Positions 7,504-14,467 of a DNA stretch of 21,477 bases are shown here, in pieces. Numbering within the stretch: the stretch's first letter is position 1; each line of letters starts with the position of its first letter. The position numbers and the translations under genes are program-made. The notes under the pieces are model-generated. The model searched no databases. It was not told the origin of the DNA and worked only from the letters and a program-made list of their open reading frames with translations. This stretch comes from Acidimicrobiaceae bacterium (lineage in GTDB: Bacteria > Actinomycetota > Acidimicrobiia > Acidimicrobiales > Ilumatobacteraceae), in the NCBI GenBank assembly GCA_020637295.1, contig JACJWF010000026.1, positions 1 through 21,477 on the forward strand, written 5' to 3'.

Positions 7504-8258
7504 CCGTGCAGCTTCCCCTGGAGGAACTGGAGGACCTGCTGAACGCTGGCCTCGTCGCGCTGCTCGGTGAGGACGGAGTGGTCGCGCTTGGTGGTGCTGG
7601 GCAGTTCCACCGCGATGAACCGGTCGCCGAGCAGTTCCCGCAGGGAGTCGAACCGGGTGCCGACCAGCGTGTCGCCGGTGAAGCGCAGGCCCAGCACCTG
7701 GCAGCCCTCGGCGGCGCGGCGGGCGACGGCCAGGCGGTCGTCGGGCGACAGGTTGAGGTCGGCGGAGCGCCGCACCTTGCGCGACCCGAAGCCGGCGGCG
7801 AAGGGCATGGACGGCTGGCTGAGCACCGGTGCGACCATGATGTCGTCGACCATCATCCCCAGCGCGAAGCCGCCGCTGAAGCACATGCCGACGGCGCCCA
7901 CGCCGGGGCCGCCGACCTCGTCGTGGAGGTTGCGGGCCAGCGCCCGCAGGAAGCCGATGACCGGCGAGGTGCGGTCCAGCGCCCAGTTCGCGAACTCCTT
8001 GGCCACGCACACCTTCAGCATGGAACCGAGCACGTAGCCGTTGGACACGTCGCGGCCGGGCGTGCCGACCAGCGACGGCGCGACCACGGTGAAGCCGGCG
8101 TCCACCACCTCGTTCATGAACTGGGCGACCTTCGGGGTGATGCCGGGGATCTCGTGGATGACCACCACGCCCGGCCCCGAACCACGCCGGTAGACGTCCC
8201 GCGTCAGCCCCGCCGCCGTGAACGACGACTGCGACCAGCCCTCCAGCGCGTCGCTCAC
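7500..8258 (-). CDS. Dienelactone hydrolase family protein
   Basis: A 252-residue alpha/beta hydrolase of the DLH family. Visible catalytic features: Glu36 in VVVIHEIPG, the nucleophile Cys126 in GMCFSGG (GxCxGG elbow), a candidate Asp196 in RFTGDTLVG and His227 in KRDHSVL. Glu36 plus Cys nucleophile is the classic dienelactone-hydrolase arrangement, in contrast to Ser esterases. Known reaction: hydrolysis of dienelactone to maleylacetate in chloroaromatic degradation, but many family members act on other lactones or esters. GTG 8258 shares four bases with the stop of the upstream kinase gene, and its own stop overlaps the GTG of the downstream lipoprotein, so it is the middle gene of a tightly coupled operon. 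No aromatic-ring dioxygenase is nearby, so the substrate is open. Confidence 0.9.
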   Translation of the reverse strand: MSDALEGWSQSSFTAAGLTRDVYRRGSGPGVVVIHEIPGITPKVAQFMNEVVDAGFTVVAPSLVGTPGRDVSNGYVLGSMLKVCVAKEFANWALDRTSPVIGFLRALARNLHDEVGGPGVGAVGMCFSGGFALGMMVDDIMVAPVLSQPSMPFAAGFGSRKVRRSADLNLSPDDRLAVARRAAEGCQVLGLRFTGDTLVGTRFDSLRELLGDRFIAVELPSTTKRDHSVLTEQRDEASVQQVLQFLQGKLHG

Positions 8259-9277
8259 GTCAACCGCTGCATCGCTGCCAGGGCACGCTCGGCCAGACCT
8301 TCGGTGCCGACCTTGAACGACGTGAGGTCCACGCCCTCCTGCTGGCCCATCGCGCCGTGCAGGTAGCGGGCGTACACACCCTCGCTGATGACGGCCAGGC
8401 GCCAGCAGGAGAACGCCACGTAGTAGTCGATCTCCGACAGGTCGCGGCCGGTCCGGGTGGCGTAGCGCTCCAGCAGGTCGCCGTACGTGGGGAAGCCGCC
8501 GGCGGACGTCGGGTCGTTCGCCCGGCTGGTGGCCAGGTCGCCGTTGAACCAGTACACGCCGAGGTAGCCGACGTCGGCGAGCGGATCGCCCAGGGTGCAC
8601 AGTTCCCAGTCGAGGACGGCGGCGATCCGCCCGTGCTGCACGTCGGTGAGGCAGTTGCCGAAGCGGTAGTCGCCGTGGGCGATGGAGACGCCCCGTTGCT
8701 CGGGCATCCGCGACGCCAGCAGGCGGGCCACCTCGTCGATGGCCGGCAGCTCGCGGGTCTTGGAGTTCTCCCACTGGGTGCTCCAGCGCTTCACCTGGCG
8801 GGCCACATAGCCCTCCCGCTTGGCGAGGTCGCCGAGGCCCACCTCGTCCACGTCCACCGCGTGCAGGTCGGCGAGCACGTCGATGAGGTGGTGGCTGGCG
8901 GCCACCCGGTGCTCGGGGGTCAGGAGGTCCGCCTTCTCCGCGCTGTCCAGCACCACCCCGTCCACGAAGCCCATCACGTAGAACGGCGCCCCGTTGACGG
9001 CCTCGTCCGTGCACAACCCGAGCGCCGGCGGCACCGGCACACCCGTCGTGCCGACGGCGGCGATGATGCGGTGCTCGCGGGCCATGTCGTGCGCCGTGGC
9101 CAGCACATGACCCAGCGGCGGGCGGCGCAGCACGAAGCGGGTGCCGTCCGCTCCGGTGACCCGGAACGTGAGGTTGGAGCGCCCGCCGGCGATGAGGTCG
9201 AACGTGAACGGCGCGACCGCACCCTCGATGTTGGCGGCAAGCCAGGCGGAAACCGGTTCGATGTCGATGCCCTGCAC
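8255..9277 (-). CDS. Phosphotransferase family protein (ACAD10/FadE36-type kinase domain)
   Basis: A 340-residue kinase-fold protein. Landmarks: the glycine-rich LIAGGRSNLTFRV near 30-40, RFVLRRPP with the nucleotide-binding basic residue, the catalytic IAHGDYRFGNCL (Asp203, Asn208), and metal-binding AAVLDWELCTLGDPLADVGYL (Asp223). This combination is typical of the ACAD10-type phosphotransferases linked to acyl-CoA dehydrogenases in actinobacteria and mitochondria. In ACAD10/11 a related kinase phosphorylates 4-hydroxy acyl-CoAs. A similar substrate here is inference. Start: a TTG at 9286 would extend the protein by three residues, but it lies inside the TACGGT box, so I prefer GTG 9277, 8 bases downstream. 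It is the first gene of an operon with the dienelactone hydrolase and a lipoprotein. Confidence 0.9.
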   Translation of the reverse strand: MQGIDIEPVSAWLAANIEGAVAPFTFDLIAGGRSNLTFRVTGADGTRFVLRRPPLGHVLATAHDMAREHRIIAAVGTTGVPVPPALGLCTDEAVNGAPFYVMGFVDGVVLDSAEKADLLTPEHRVAASHHLIDVLADLHAVDVDEVGLGDLAKREGYVARQVKRWSTQWENSKTRELPAIDEVARLLASRMPEQRGVSIAHGDYRFGNCLTDVQHGRIAAVLDWELCTLGDPLADVGYLGVYWFNGDLATSRANDPTSAGGFPTYGDLLERYATRTGRDLSEIDYYVAFSCWRLAVISEGVYARYLHGAMGQQEGVDLTSFKVGTEGLAERALAAMQRLT

Positions 9278-9285
9278 GAAGGGCA

Positions 9286-9291
9286 ACCGTA
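9286..9291 (-). promoter_or_regulatory. Putative -10 box (TACGGT)
   Basis: On the minus strand TACGGT ends 8 bases before GTG 9277. It separates the kinase operon from the upstream NlpC/P60 gene, whose stop is at 9314. The 36-base gap holds a GC-only palindrome (9292-9303) and no Shine-Dalgarno. Confidence 0.4.
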
Positions 9292-9313
9292 GCGCCGCGG
9301 CGCGGCGGGAACG

Positions 9314-10549
9314 TCAGCCGGGCCGGCCGACGCCGACGACCTTGTTCCAGTGCACGACGGAGATCTTCACCACGTCACCGGTCTGCGGCGCATGAATCAT
9401 CTGGCCGTTACCGATGTAGATGCCCACGTGCCCGATGGGCGAGTAGTAGAAGACCAGATCGCCCGGCTGGGCCTGGTCCTTCGGGATGTGCGGGATGCTG
9501 GCGTACTGCGCCGCGCTCTGGTGCGGCAGGTAGACGCCCGCCTGACCCCAGGCGTACTTGGTGAGGCCGGAGCAGTCGAACGCCACACCGGGCGACTCGG
9601 CGGCGAACTTGTAGGGCACGCCCAACTGGCCGTACGCCGCGTTGACGGCGATGCCCGCCTTGCCGGACACGGGCGGGATGTAGGTGCCGCCACCGCCTCC
9701 GCCGGACGAACCACCGCCCGACGAGCCGCCACCGGACGACGAGCCGCTGCCGGAGGACGAACCGCCGGACGAACCTCCCGTGGAACCGCCCGTGCTCCCG
9801 CCCCCACCGCGGCCCGGAGACGACGTGCTGCCCGTGTTCGAGTTGGCGGCCGCCTGCGCGGCGGCAGCCTGCTGGGCGGCGGCCGCAGCGGCCGCGCGGC
9901 GCTCCTGCTCGGCTTCCAGCTTGGCGGCACCGAGGTCGGCCTTGGCCTGCTCGTACTTGGCCAGGAAGACCTGCTCCAGCTCGTTGTACTGCTGCTGCTT
10001 GCTCTCCAGCGTGGCAATGATCTGCGCGGCCTCGGCCTGCTTGTCGGCCAGCACGTCGCGGGCGTGGTTGAGGTCCTTCAGGAGGGCCTGCAGGTCGTCC
10101 ACCCGCACATCGCCCACGTCCTGGGCCATGTTGCCGAGTGCATCGCGCTGCTCGGCCTCGATGTAGGCGCTGGCGTCGGCGAAGAGCGGGCTGAGGTCGC
10201 TGGTGCCGCCGGTGGTGAGGCGTTTCAGCGCCACGTCGCGGAGCAGTTGCTCCACGCCGCCGAGCTGGGCGGCCATGCTGTCCACGTCGGCCTGGGCCTG
10301 CTGGATCTCCGCGGCCAACTGGTCCTGCCGGTCCAGCGCAGCGCTGTAGTCCTCGTCCAGCTGGCCGAGCTGGTCCTGCAGGTTCTCCAGCTCTGCAAGC
10401 GTCTTGTCGACGTTCTGCTGAGCCTGGTCCACCCCGTCCGCCCACGCCAGGTGGGGGCCGACGAGCGAACTCGTGACGACGGTCAGGCCGGCCACCAGCA
10501 GCCGAGCCAGCCGCATGGTGCGACGGCGGAAGGTCATGACGGTCAGCAC
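9314..10549 (-). CDS. Secreted NlpC/P60 peptidoglycan endopeptidase with coiled coil (RipA/CwlO-like)
   Basis: A 411-residue exported cell-wall hydrolase. Order: a basic start with a hydrophobic core ending LAWA|DG (signal peptidase site near residue 37), a long Gln/Ala/Glu-rich coiled coil (about 40-235), a Gly/Ser linker (about 236-290) and a C-terminal NlpC/P60 domain. Catalytic residues are Cys in FDCSGL, His in GHVGIYIG and the following HAP segment. Known: these enzymes cleave the D-Glu-mDAP bond in stem peptides during cell separation, and the coiled coil typically autoinhibits or docks to FtsEX-like activators. Start: GTG 10549 lies 7 bases after TAACAT. In-frame ATG 10537 and ATG 10516 are alternatives and would still give a signal peptide. 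It follows guaA by 32 bases but appears to have its own promoter. Confidence 0.92.
   Translation of the reverse strand: MLTVMTFRRRTMRLARLLVAGLTVVTSSLVGPHLAWADGVDQAQQNVDKTLAELENLQDQLGQLDEDYSAALDRQDQLAAEIQQAQADVDSMAAQLGGVEQLLRDVALKRLTTGGTSDLSPLFADASAYIEAEQRDALGNMAQDVGDVRVDDLQALLKDLNHARDVLADKQAEAAQIIATLESKQQQYNELEQVFLAKYEQAKADLGAAKLEAEQERRAAAAAAAQQAAAAQAAANSNTGSTSSPGRGGGGSTGGSTGGSSGGSSSGSGSSSGGGSSGGGSSGGGGGGTYIPPVSGKAGIAVNAAYGQLGVPYKFAAESPGVAFDCSGLTKYAWGQAGVYLPHQSAAQYASIPHIPKDQAQPGDLVFYYSPIGHVGIYIGNGQMIHAPQTGDVVKISVVHWNKVVGVGRPG
9685..9844 (-). repeat. Low-complexity Gly/Ser linker coding repeat
   Basis: About 53 codons encode almost only Gly and Ser (SGGGSSGGG-type units), built from near-repeats of a GGACGAACC/GGTTCGTCC-like pattern at DNA level. 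It joins the coiled coil to the NlpC/P60 domain and is likely length-variable between strains. Confidence 0.75.
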
Positions 10550-10556
10550 TCTACCA

Positions 10557-10562
10557 ATGTTA
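10557..10562 (-). promoter_or_regulatory. Putative -10 box (TAACAT)
   Basis: On the minus strand TAACAT is followed by TGGTAGA and GTG 10549. At four of six matches to TATAAT it is among the better -10 matches in the window. It supports GTG as the hydrolase start. Confidence 0.5.
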
Positions 10563-10581
10563 CGAATGGGTTGCGAAGCGG

Positions 10582-12135
10582 CTACTCCCATTCGATGGTG
10601 CCGGGCGGCTTCGACGTGATGTCGTAGACCACCCGGTTCACCCCGCGGACCTCGTTGATGATCCGGTTGGACATCGTCTCCAGCAGGTCGTAGGGCAGGC
10701 GGGCCCAGTCCGCCGTCATCGCGTCGTCGCTGGTCACGGCCCGGATGATGACCGGATTGGCGTAGGTGCGCTCGTCGCCCATCACGCCGACGCTGTGCAC
10801 GTCGGCGGCGAGGACGGCGAAGGCCTGCCACAGCTCGCGCTCCAGACCGGCCTTGTGGATTTCTTCACGGACGATGGCATCCGCCTGTTGCAGGATCGTG
10901 ACCCGCTCGGGCGTGACCTCGCCGAGGATGCGCACACCCAGGCCCGGGCCGGGGAACGGCTGGCGGAGGACGATCTCGTCCGGCAGGCCGAGCTCGCTGC
11001 CCAGCCGGCGGACCTCGTCCTTGAACAGGTCGCGCAGCGGCTCCACCAGCTGGAGGGTCATGTCCTCGGGCAGGCCACCCACGTTGTGGTGGCTCTTGAT
11101 GACCGCCGCCGTGCCGTCCGCCCCGCCGCTCTCGATGACATCCGGGTAGAGGGTGCCCTGCACGAGGTACTCGGCGTCCTGCAGCCCGCCGGTGTGCTCC
11201 TCGAAGATGCGCACGAACAGCTCGCCGATGATCTTCCGCTTGGCCTCCGGCTCCACCACGCCCTCGAGCTTCTCGAAGTAGCGGGGGCCGGCCGTCACGT
11301 GGATCAGCTCGATGCCCATGTTGCGCTTGAACGTCTCCACCACCTGGTCGGACTCGTTCAGCCGCATCAGGCCGGTGTCCACGTAGATGCAGACCAGCTG
11401 GTGGCCGATGGCCCGGTGCACGAGGGCCGCAGCGACCGCGGAGTCCACCCCGCCGCTGAGGGCGCAGATGACCTTGCCGGTGCCCACCTTTGCCCGCACG
11501 GCGGCGACCTGCTCGTCGATGATCGACAGCATGGTCCAGCCGCCCTTGCAGCCGGCCAGGTCGTGGAGGAATCGCTGCAGCACGGCCATCCCGTGCGGGG
11601 TGTGCACGACCTCGGGGTGCCACTGCACGCCCCAGATCTTGCGCTCCAGGCATTCGAGCGCGGCCACGGGCGCGTCGGGCGTGCTGGCCGTGGCCGTGAA
11701 GCCCGGCGGGGGCACGGTGACGGCGTCGAAGTGGCTCATCCACACGTCCTGCTCGTGGGGCAGGCCGTCGAGCAGCTCGCTGTGCACCCCGTCAGCGAGC
11801 GTGACCCTGGCTCGCCCGTACTCGCCACGCAGGCCGCGGCCGACGGTGCCGCCGAGCTGCTGGGCGATCAGCTGCACGCCGTAGCAGATGCCGAAGATCG
11901 GGATGCCGAGGTCGTAGATGGCGGGGTCCAGCGCCGGGGCGCCCTCCACGTGCACGCTCTTCGGGCCGCCGGAGAGGATGATCGCGCTCGGGTTCTTCGC
12001 CTGGACCTCCGCCGCGGTGATGCGGTGGGGGACGATCTCGCTGTAGACCCGCAGCTCGCGCACCCGGCGGGCGATGAGCTGGGCGTACTGCGCCCCGAAG
12101 TCGACCACCAGGACTGTTTCGTCGCGCTGCGCCAT
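10582..12135 (-). CDS. guaA: GMP synthase (glutamine-hydrolysing)
   Basis: A 517-residue two-domain enzyme converting XMP, glutamine and ATP to GMP in the cytoplasm, the last step of guanine nucleotide synthesis. The N-terminal class I glutamine amidotransferase has the nucleophile Cys84 in GICYGVQ and the dyad His173/Glu175 in QWHPEV. The ATP-pyrophosphatase domain starts near 205 with the PP-loop SGGVDS (227-232). The C-terminal dimerisation domain includes RQPFPGPGLGVR and the invariant ending KPPGTIEWE. Full length with every motif, so it is functional. ATG 12135 lies 7 bases after TAACCT, indicating a leaderless mRNA. Upstream is a repeat-rich intergenic region separating it from the decarboxylase gene on the same strand. 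Confidence 0.98.
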   Translation of the reverse strand: MAQRDETVLVVDFGAQYAQLIARRVRELRVYSEIVPHRITAAEVQAKNPSAIILSGGPKSVHVEGAPALDPAIYDLGIPIFGICYGVQLIAQQLGGTVGRGLRGEYGRARVTLADGVHSELLDGLPHEQDVWMSHFDAVTVPPPGFTATASTPDAPVAALECLERKIWGVQWHPEVVHTPHGMAVLQRFLHDLAGCKGGWTMLSIIDEQVAAVRAKVGTGKVICALSGGVDSAVAAALVHRAIGHQLVCIYVDTGLMRLNESDQVVETFKRNMGIELIHVTAGPRYFEKLEGVVEPEAKRKIIGELFVRIFEEHTGGLQDAEYLVQGTLYPDVIESGGADGTAAVIKSHHNVGGLPEDMTLQLVEPLRDLFKDEVRRLGSELGLPDEIVLRQPFPGPGLGVRILGEVTPERVTILQQADAIVREEIHKAGLERELWQAFAVLAADVHSVGVMGDERTYANPVIIRAVTSDDAMTADWARLPYDLLETMSNRIINEVRGVNRVVYDITSKPPGTIEWE

Positions 12136-12142
12136 CGCGCTG

Positions 12143-12148
12143 AGGTTA
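12143..12148 (-). promoter_or_regulatory. guaA -10 box (TAACCT)
   Basis: On the minus strand TAACCT, seven bases (CAGCGCG), then ATG 12135. A TTGTCG 19 bases further upstream could be a weak -35. There is no purine-rich ribosome site, consistent with leaderless expression. Confidence 0.5.
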
Positions 12149-12206
12149 CGTGCTGCAACGGCCGCCCCGACAAACCACCGCCCCCTTCCCCAGCCCCTCC
12201 CCGTCC

Positions 12207-12344
12207 GAGTGCCAGCCCCGCATCCGAGTGCCAGCTTCCATCCGAGTGCTCACCCCCACCCCGAGGTGCGAGTAGGCACTCGGATGCGGCGTGGCACTCG
12301 GGTCGGGGACGTGGCACTCGGGTCGGGGACGTGGCACTCGGGTC
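12207..12344. repeat. Array of seven GAGTGCC/GGCACTC repeats
   Basis: Three units read GAGTGCC(A) or the variant GAGTGCTC at 12207, 12226 and 12244. Four units read in the opposite orientation, (T/A)GGCACTC at 12274, 12292, 12312 and 12332. Spacing is 18-20 bases. The last three sit in a 20-bp tandem repeat (12291-12310, 12311-12330, partial 12331-12344) that runs into the stop codon of the decarboxylase. The array lies 60-200 bases upstream of guaA and is otherwise non-coding. Function is unknown. The core GAGTGC/GCACTC is also the core of the CIRCE operator at groES, which may be coincidence. Confidence 0.8.
12218..12289. repeat. 15-bp perfect inverted repeat inside the array
   Basis: 12218-12232 and 12275-12289 are exact reverse complements (arm CCGCATCCGAGTGCC) around a 42-base loop. 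The right arm can instead pair with 12239-12249 through 11 bp and a 26-base loop, so two mutually exclusive hairpins are possible in RNA or single-stranded DNA. Confidence 0.8.
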
Positions 12345-13761
12345 AAGCGAGGGACTGGAGCAGTTCCCACGCCGCAGCCACGTGGCGGGCTTCGGTGGTG
12401 CGACCGCCGACGGAGATGCGGCAGGCCACCCGGCCGTCGAGCACGGTGCGGGTGAAGAGGGCCAGGCCGGTGTCGTTGGCCGCGGCGATCATCGCGTCGG
12501 TGGCGGCGTCGCCGGCCTTCAGGCGCACGCACAGCAGGTTCAGCGGGTGGGGGGCGACGATCTCGAAGCGGTCGTCCAGCGCCACCCAGTCGGCCAACTG
12601 CCGGGTGAGCTCGCAGTGGCGGCGGATCATCGCCTGGGCCTCGGCCACGCCGCCGCTGCGGATGGTGAACCACAGCTTCAGCGCCCGGAACCTGCGGCCG
12701 AGCGGGATCTGCCAGTCGCGGTAGTCGATGGCCGCGCCACTCTCGGCCGCGGCGGACCGCAGGTACTCGGGCAGGATGCTCAGGGCGCCGAGCAGGGCCA
12801 CCCGGTCGGCCACGTAGAACAGGTCGCAGTCGAAGTTGACGCCCATCCACTTGTGCGGGTTGGTGCAGTAGCTGTCGGCCAGCTCCATCCCGTCGTTCAC
12901 CCAGCGGTGCTCGGGGGCGAGCGCGGCGATGCCGCTCATGGCCGCGTCCACGTGCAACCACAGGCCCTCCCGGCGGGCGATTGCACCGATCTCCGGCAAC
13001 GGGTCGAACGCCAGCGAGCTGGTGGTGCCCCGGTTGGCGCACACCCAGAACGGCACGAGGCCGCCGGCGCGGTCCTCCGCCACCATGCGGGCCAGCTCGT
13101 CCGGGCGCATGGCGAAGTCCGCGTCGTGGGGGACGATCCGCCAGTGCTCGGTGCCGATGCCGGCGATGCGCAGGCCCTTCTCGATGGACGAGTGGGACTG
13201 CGACGTGGAGTAGGCGACGAGGCGGGACGTGTCGCCGTCGTGGTTGACCGCCCCGCCCGTGGCCTTCCAGCGGGCGGCGAGGATGGACGTGAGCGTGGCC
13301 TCGCTGGCCGACCCCTGGATGACGCCGCCGCCCGAGGCGCTGGTGCTACGGAACGCCGCCGGCAGGCCGAGCAGTTCCTGCATCCAGTCCATCATCAGGG
13401 TCTCGACCTCGGTGCAGGCGGGGCTGGTGACCCAGCTCATCCCCTGCACGCCCAGGCCGGAGGCCGCCAGGTCGCCGAGGATCGCCGGGTACGACGTGTT
13501 GCCGGGGAAGTAGGCGAAGAAGCTGGGGTGCTGCCAGTGGGTGATGCCCGGCATGACCACCCGGTCCAGGTCCGCCAGGATGTCCTCCCAGGGCTCGGCC
13601 CCTCCCTCCAGCAGCACGGCGGGCGGGTGCTCGGGCAGCGACGCCCGGATGTCGCCCGGCTGCACCCGGCTGCCCACCGGGTGCTGCTCCACACCCTCCA
13701 GGTACTCGGCGATCCAGTCGATGAGCGCGTGGCCGTGGCGGCGGAAGTCCTCCGGGGTCAT
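12343..13761 (-). CDS. PLP-dependent group II decarboxylase (aromatic-L-amino-acid decarboxylase-like)
   Basis: A 472-residue fold-type I PLP enzyme. The PLP lysine is Lys304 in NPHKWMGVNFDC, Asp272 in LHVDAAMSG binds the pyridine nitrogen, and His190 in SQSHSSIEK stacks on the cofactor. The region GITHWQHPSFFAYFPGNTSYPAILGD and the later YRDWQIPLGRRFRALKLWF follow animal and plant AADC closely. Tyr333 in LPEYLRS corresponds to the catalytic-loop Tyr that marks true decarboxylases rather than aldehyde synthases. Expected reaction: CO2 loss from an aromatic L-amino acid (Trp, Phe, Tyr or DOPA) to the amine. The exact substrate is unknown. ATG 13761 follows TAACCT by 6 bases. It is divergent from vapBC, with a 51-base shared promoter region. 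Confidence 0.93.
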   Translation of the reverse strand: MTPEDFRRHGHALIDWIAEYLEGVEQHPVGSRVQPGDIRASLPEHPPAVLLEGGAEPWEDILADLDRVVMPGITHWQHPSFFAYFPGNTSYPAILGDLAASGLGVQGMSWVTSPACTEVETLMMDWMQELLGLPAAFRSTSASGGGVIQGSASEATLTSILAARWKATGGAVNHDGDTSRLVAYSTSQSHSSIEKGLRIAGIGTEHWRIVPHDADFAMRPDELARMVAEDRAGGLVPFWVCANRGTTSSLAFDPLPEIGAIARREGLWLHVDAAMSGIAALAPEHRWVNDGMELADSYCTNPHKWMGVNFDCDLFYVADRVALLGALSILPEYLRSAAAESGAAIDYRDWQIPLGRRFRALKLWFTIRSGGVAEAQAMIRRHCELTRQLADWVALDDRFEIVAPHPLNLLCVRLKAGDAATDAMIAAANDTGLALFTRTVLDGRVACRISVGGRTTEARHVAAAWELLQSLA

Positions 13762-13767
13762 GCCCGC

Positions 13768-13807
13768 AGGTTACGGTGCGCCCGCCTGGGAGCTCACTGG
13801 TACCGTA
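13768..13807. promoter_or_regulatory. Divergent promoter region with inverted repeat (decarboxylase / vapBC)
   Basis: Minus-strand TAACCT (13773-13768) ends 6 bases before ATG 13761. Plus-strand TACCGT (13801-13806) ends 6 bases before ATG 13813. TACGGT (13772-13777) and ACCGTA (13802-13807) are inverted arms with starts 30 bp apart that overlap both -10 boxes. This is a candidate operator for VapB autorepression, which could also silence the decarboxylase. The operator role is inference. Confidence 0.4.
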
Positions 13808-13812
13808 TTCCC

Positions 13813-14049
13813 ATGGAAGCAACCATCGACAGCGTCGGCCGCATCGTCGTGCCGAAGGCATTGCGCGATCGTCTCGGTCTCGCCCCCGGCTCCGTGGTGG
13901 ACATCACCCAGTACGGCGATGGCCTGCACGTCGCACCCAGCGGTCGCACCGCCCGTCTCGAGCAGCGCGGCGGCCACCTCGTCGCCGTCTCCGACACCAC
14001 CATCGACGACACCGATGTGTTCGACCTCTTGGAGTCGATTCGTCGATGA
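13813..14049 (+). CDS. vapB: VapB-type antitoxin, AbrB/SpoVT fold
   Basis: A 78-residue protein. Residues 1-45 form the AbrB/MazE-like swapped-hairpin DNA-binding domain: MEATIDSVGRIVVPKALRDRLGL followed by PGSVVDITQYGDGLHVAP, with the conserved GRIVVPKxxR motif. The acidic C-terminal tail (DTTIDDTDVFDLLESIRR) is the kind of segment that wraps the toxin. The stop overlaps the ATG of the PIN-domain gene by four bases, the usual antitoxin-toxin order. Expected role: binds and neutralises VapC and represses the shared promoter. ATG 13813 lies 6 bases after TACCGT. Confidence 0.9.
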   Translation: MEATIDSVGRIVVPKALRDRLGLAPGSVVDITQYGDGLHVAPSGRTARLEQRGGHLVAVSDTTIDDTDVFDLLESIRR

Positions 14050-14456
14050 CCACCTGGCTCGCCGACACGAGCGTCGCCGTGCCGTTGGTGCAGTCGTCGC
14101 ACACCGCCCACCGAGTGGTGCGGGAACGCGTCGGCGAGCGGGAGGTCGGCCTGCCAGCGCACGCGGCGCTGGAGACGTATTCGGTGCTCACTCGCCTTCC
14201 CAGCGATGCGCGGCTCGCGCCTGCGGACGCGGCGACACTCATCGCCGACCGGTTCCCCTCCATCGCGGCGCTTCCCGCCAGCGCCCAGCAGCGCCTCGTC
14301 GCCCAACTCTCGACGGCAGGCGTGGCCGGCGGGGCCGTGTACGACGCGCTCATCGCCGTCACCGCCCGGCACCATCGGGCCACTCTGCTCACCCGGGACA
14401 GCCGCGCCGCCGGCTCGTACGGCGCCTTGGGCGTGGAGTACGAACTCGTCGTGTGA
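14046..14456 (+). CDS. vapC: VapC-type toxin, PIN-domain ribonuclease
   Basis: A 136-residue PIN domain. The four acidic metal ligands are visible: Asp7 in WLADTSVAV, Glu43 in AALETYSVL, Asp100 in VYDALIAV and Asp118 in LLTRDSRA. Length and spacing are standard for VapC, so it looks active. Known: Mg2+-dependent RNase that cleaves tRNA or rRNA when released from the antitoxin. It is coupled to vapB by ATGA. The TGA at 14454-14456 overlaps a GTG at 14453 that could start the following hydrolase, suggesting read-on transcription. Confidence 0.92.
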   Translation: MTTWLADTSVAVPLVQSSHTAHRVVRERVGEREVGLPAHAALETYSVLTRLPSDARLAPADAATLIADRFPSIAALPASAQQRLVAQLSTAGVAGGAVYDALIAVTARHHRATLLTRDSRAAGSYGALGVEYELVV

Positions 14457-14467
14457 ACGATGCGCGC

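Noticed and set aside
9292..9303. 12-bp GC palindrome between the NlpC/P60 and kinase genes
   Set aside because: It has no loop or T-run and is all G and C, so it is expected by chance at this base composition.
9685..9844. Repetitive tract considered as a CRISPR or tandem-repeat array
   Set aside because: The periodicity comes from Gly and Ser codons of an in-frame protein linker; there are no spacers.
10543..10551. CIRCE-like half site TCAGCACTC near the NlpC/P60 start
   Set aside because: Eight of nine matches to one arm, but no second arm at the correct spacing. Probably chance.
10795..14049. A 1084-codon plus-strand open frame
   Set aside because: It is antisense to guaA and the decarboxylase, and its His/Arg/Gly-rich translation has no domain character. 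Only its last 79 codons are real (vapB).
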